Below are positions 61,913-64,000 of a DNA stretch of 64,000 nucleotides, piece by piece (the stretch's first letter is position 1; each line of letters begins with the position of its first letter). Source of the stretch: Rhizobiaceae bacterium (lineage in GTDB: Bacteria; Pseudomonadota; Alphaproteobacteria; Rhizobiales; Rhizobiaceae); contig JAEPQK010000002.1 of assembly GCA_017640615.1 (NCBI GenBank), positions 124,001 to 188,000 on the forward strand, given 5' to 3'. Made by a program: the position numbers and the translations under genes. The notes below the pieces were generated by a model. The model was not told the origin of the DNA and made no database searches. It saw nothing but the letters and a program-made list of their open reading frames with translations.

Positions 61913-63849
61913 TGCTTCAGCGTAGCCATGTTCTGGAGCGGGACGCGCAGCCTCTTGCTCCCGAGCTCGTGCCCGAGACCGCGCAGAAGTCGCTGCTGCG
62001 GTTCCTCACCTGCGGTTCGGTGGATGACGGCAAGTCGACGCTGATCGGCCGGCTTCTGTTCGACACCAAGCTCATTTTCGAAGACCAGATGGCCGCTCTC
62101 GAGCGCGATTCGCAGCGGCACGGCACCGTTGGCAAGGAGGTCGATCTCGCTCTTCTGGTTGATGGACTTGAGGCCGAGCGCGAGCAGGGCATCACCATCG
62201 ACGTCGCTTATCGCTTCTTCGCGACGGCCAAGCGCAAGTTCATCGTGGCCGACACGCCGGGCCATGAGCAGTATACCCGCAACATGGCGACGGGCGCCTC
62301 TACCGCCGATCTCGCGGTCATTCTGGTTGACGCGCGCCAGGGTATCCTGCCGCAGACGCGCCGCCACGCCTTCATCGCGTCGCTGCTCGGCATTCGCCAT
62401 GTGGTGCTGGCAGTCAACAAGATCGACCTTGCCGGCTATTCCCGGGAAACCTTCGAGGCGATTGCGGAAGAGTTCTCGGCGTTCGCCGCCGGTCTCGGTT
62501 TCTCGACGCTTCGGCCGATCCCGCTGTCGGCTCGCTACGGCGACAACGTCATGGCGCGCACGGACAATCTCATCTGGTACGAAGGTCCGACGCTGCTTGA
62601 GCATCTGGAAGAGATCGAGGTCGAGGAGGATTTGATCGATCTGCCGTTCCGGCTGCCCGTGCAATATGTGAACCGGCCCAATCTCGATTTCCGCGGTTTT
62701 GCCGGAACGATTGCTTCGGGAACGATCGCGACCGGCGACGAAGTCGTGGTCGCGAAATCGGGCCGGTCGGCCAAGGTCGCACGCATTGTGACGCCGAATG
62801 GCGATGCGCCATCGGCCCGCGAGGGCGAAGCGGTCACGCTGGTGCTCGACAGCGAGATTGAAGTATCGCGCGGCAACATGCTGGTTGCGCCAGATGCACG
62901 TCCACGTGTTTCTGACAGGCTGACGGCGAAGCTCGTCTGGTTCGACGAAAAGCCGCTCGCGCCCGGGCGCTCCTATATCTTGAGAACCGAAGCCGACCAA
63001 ACCAACGCCTCGGTGGCAAAGCTCGTTCATGCCATCGACATCAACACATTCGACGAAGCGCCGGCATCGGCACTTGCCATGAACGAGATCGGCCTGTGCG
63101 AGATCACGACGCAATGGCCCGTCGCGTTCGATCCCTTCGCCGAGAACCGCATTACCGGCTCCTTCATACTGATCGACCGGCTGACCAACAGAACCGTTGC
63201 CGCAGGCATGATCGACGCCGCGCAGACCGGCGCATCGAACGTGCATTGGCACGCGGTCGAGGTCGACAAGGCGGCGCGCTCGGCGTTGAAGAGCCAGGAC
63301 CCGACGGTGCTATGGTTCACCGGACTTTCCGGCTCGGGCAAATCGACCATCGCCAATCTGCTCGAAAAACGTCTGCATGCCGCCGGGCGCCACACCTATC
63401 TGCTCGACGGCGACAATGTGCGCCACGGCCTCAACCGCGACCTCGGCTTCTCCGATGAGGACCGGGTGGAGAATATCCGCCGAGTCGGTGAGCTGGCGAA
63501 GCTGATGGTCGATGCCGGGCTGATCGTAATCGTGTCGTTCATCTCGCCCTTCAAGGCCGACCGCAAGCTGGTGCGCGACATGTTCACGGGAAGGGAATTC
63601 GTTGAAGTCTTTATCGATACGCCTTTGGAAGAGTGTATCCGCCGCGACCCGAAGGGTCTTTATGCGAAGGCTCTCAAGGGCGACATCAAGAACTTCACCG
63701 GTCTGGACTCGCCCTATGAAGCGCCGGTAGCCCCGGAACTGCATGTCGAGACCCTCGGCCTTTCGCCCGACGAGGCGGTTGACCGGCTGATCGAAAAGAT
63801 CAACCAGCGCCAGTCCTCCGAAGGATTTGCCGACGGCGCCGGAATCTGA
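61912..63849 (+). CDS. cysNC: Bifunctional sulfate adenylyltransferase subunit 1 / adenylylsulfate kinase
   Basis: A 645-residue fusion (NodQ-like). The N-terminal GTPase has GSVDDGKS (35-42), [12 protein letters not shown] and NKIDL. The C-terminal APS kinase begins near residue 460, with GLSGSGKST at about 470-478 and [10 protein letters not shown], and FISPFKADR after it. It regulates ATP sulfurylase by GTP hydrolysis and makes PAPS from APS. Overlaps cysD by one base. Confidence 0.96.
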   Translation: MLQRSHVLERDAQPLAPELVPETAQKSLLRFLTCGSVDDGKSTLIGRLLFDTKLIFEDQMAALERDSQRHGTVGKEVDLALLVDGLEAEREQGITIDVAYRFFATAKRKFIVADTPGHEQYTRNMATGASTADLAVILVDARQGILPQTRRHAFIASLLGIRHVVLAVNKIDLAGYSRETFEAIAEEFSAFAAGLGFSTLRPIPLSARYGDNVMARTDNLIWYEGPTLLEHLEEIEVEEDLIDLPFRLPVQYVNRPNLDFRGFAGTIASGTIATGDEVVVAKSGRSAKVARIVTPNGDAPSAREGEAVTLVLDSEIEVSRGNMLVAPDARPRVSDRLTAKLVWFDEKPLAPGRSYILRTEADQTNASVAKLVHAIDINTFDEAPASALAMNEIGLCEITTQWPVAFDPFAENRITGSFILIDRLTNRTVAAGMIDAAQTGASNVHWHAVEVDKAARSALKSQDPTVLWFTGLSGSGKSTIANLLEKRLHAAGRHTYLLDGDNVRHGLNRDLGFSDEDRVENIRRVGELAKLMVDAGLIVIVSFISPFKADRKLVRDMFTGREFVEVFIDTPLEECIRRDPKGLYAKALKGDIKNFTGLDSPYEAPVAPELHVETLGLSPDEAVDRLIEKINQRQSSEGFADGAGI

Positions 63850-63886
63850 CTTAATCCCCAACTGGCAGCGCAACTGGTTCACGATT

Positions 63887-64000
63887 ATGCCACCCGCCAG
63901 CGACGAAGAGATCGCATCAGCTTTTGAAAGCATCGCAATCGAAGCGGGCCGCGCCGCTTATGTTCTTTTCAAGAGGGGGTGCAAGGTCGAGCACAAGGCC
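63887..64000 (+). CDS. cysQ: 3'(2'),5'-bisphosphate nucleotidase, start only (partial)
   Basis: The first 38 residues of a gene cut by the window end. FESIAIEAGRAAYVLFKRG followed by VEHKA fits the N-terminal helix and K-x-D lead-in of inositol-monophosphatase-family CysQ, which removes 3'-phosphate from PAP. Position after cysD-cysNC supports this. The metal-binding motifs lie outside the window. Confidence 0.7.
   Translation, partial: MPPASDEEIASAFESIAIEAGRAAYVLFKRGCKVEHKA

Noticed and set aside
61903..63252. 449-codon open frame opposite cysNC
   Set aside because: It is the antisense shadow of a conserved GC-rich gene; no recognisable protein features.
1..64000. CRISPR arrays, rRNA or tRNA genes
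   Set aside because: No regularly spaced repeats and no RNA gene signatures were seen anywhere in the window.

Overview
This window looks like chromosome of an alphaproteobacterium of the order Hyphomicrobiales (Rhizobiales); the inference rests on gene style (fused cysNC after cysD and before cysQ, a rhizobial-type LptC, GC-rich tightly overlapping operons) and the genus cannot be fixed from the sequence alone. Most of it is an envelope-polysaccharide locus interrupted by a prophage/mobile-element remnant and followed by ordinary housekeeping genes.

Positions 1-26884 (+ strand) are a nearly continuous polysaccharide operon with many ATGA-type overlaps. It contains a nonulosonic-acid (sialic/legionaminic-like) set: a hydrolysing UDP-GlcNAc 2-epimerase (NeuC type), a NeuB-type synthase, two distinct NeuA-type cytidylyltransferases, SDRs and a DegT aminotransferase. 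It also encodes a GDP-mannose 6-dehydrogenase that aligns closely with AlgD and keeps its catalytic Cys268, two AsnB-like amidotransferases (candidates for making uronamides), several methyltransferases, GT2/GT4/GT-B/GT-A glycosyltransferases, a Wzy/WaaL-type polymerase or ligase and a GT-C-like membrane protein.

Positions 26891-30624 (- strand) hold two methyltransferases, a membrane fatty-acid desaturase and an AglD/UPF0104 membrane protein. Divergently, 30840-34930 encode UDP-glucose dehydrogenase, UDP-glucuronate 4-epimerase and a WbaP/WcaJ-type initiating sugar-phosphate transferase, so the locus can make UDP-GlcA/GalA and start lipid-linked repeat assembly.

Positions 34946-45112 are accessory DNA of phage origin: a Rad52-type annealing protein with a Gp157-type protein, two XRE regulators each beside a palindrome, a stranded O-antigen polymerase gene, a hypothetical membrane-anchored protein, and a large terminase / DUF5681 / ParB-MTase trio without portal, capsid or integrase genes. 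About 1.5 kb of gene-poor DNA with AGGGAA-type repeats follows.

Positions 45113-55062 carry a WbpE-like aminotransferase, an LptC protein without LptA/LptB neighbours, and a tight + strand operon: deacetylase, LpxB-related glycosyltransferase, GT2, GNAT acyltransferase, second LpxB-like glycosyltransferase, MsbA-like exporter, GT2. This looks like a synthesis-and-export pathway for an envelope glycolipid that I cannot match to a described one. Positions 55069-64000 are more ordinary: SDR epimerase, acyl-CoA ligase, DUF1499 protein, metallo-hydrolase, BioY, and sulfate activation (cysD, cysNC, start of cysQ).
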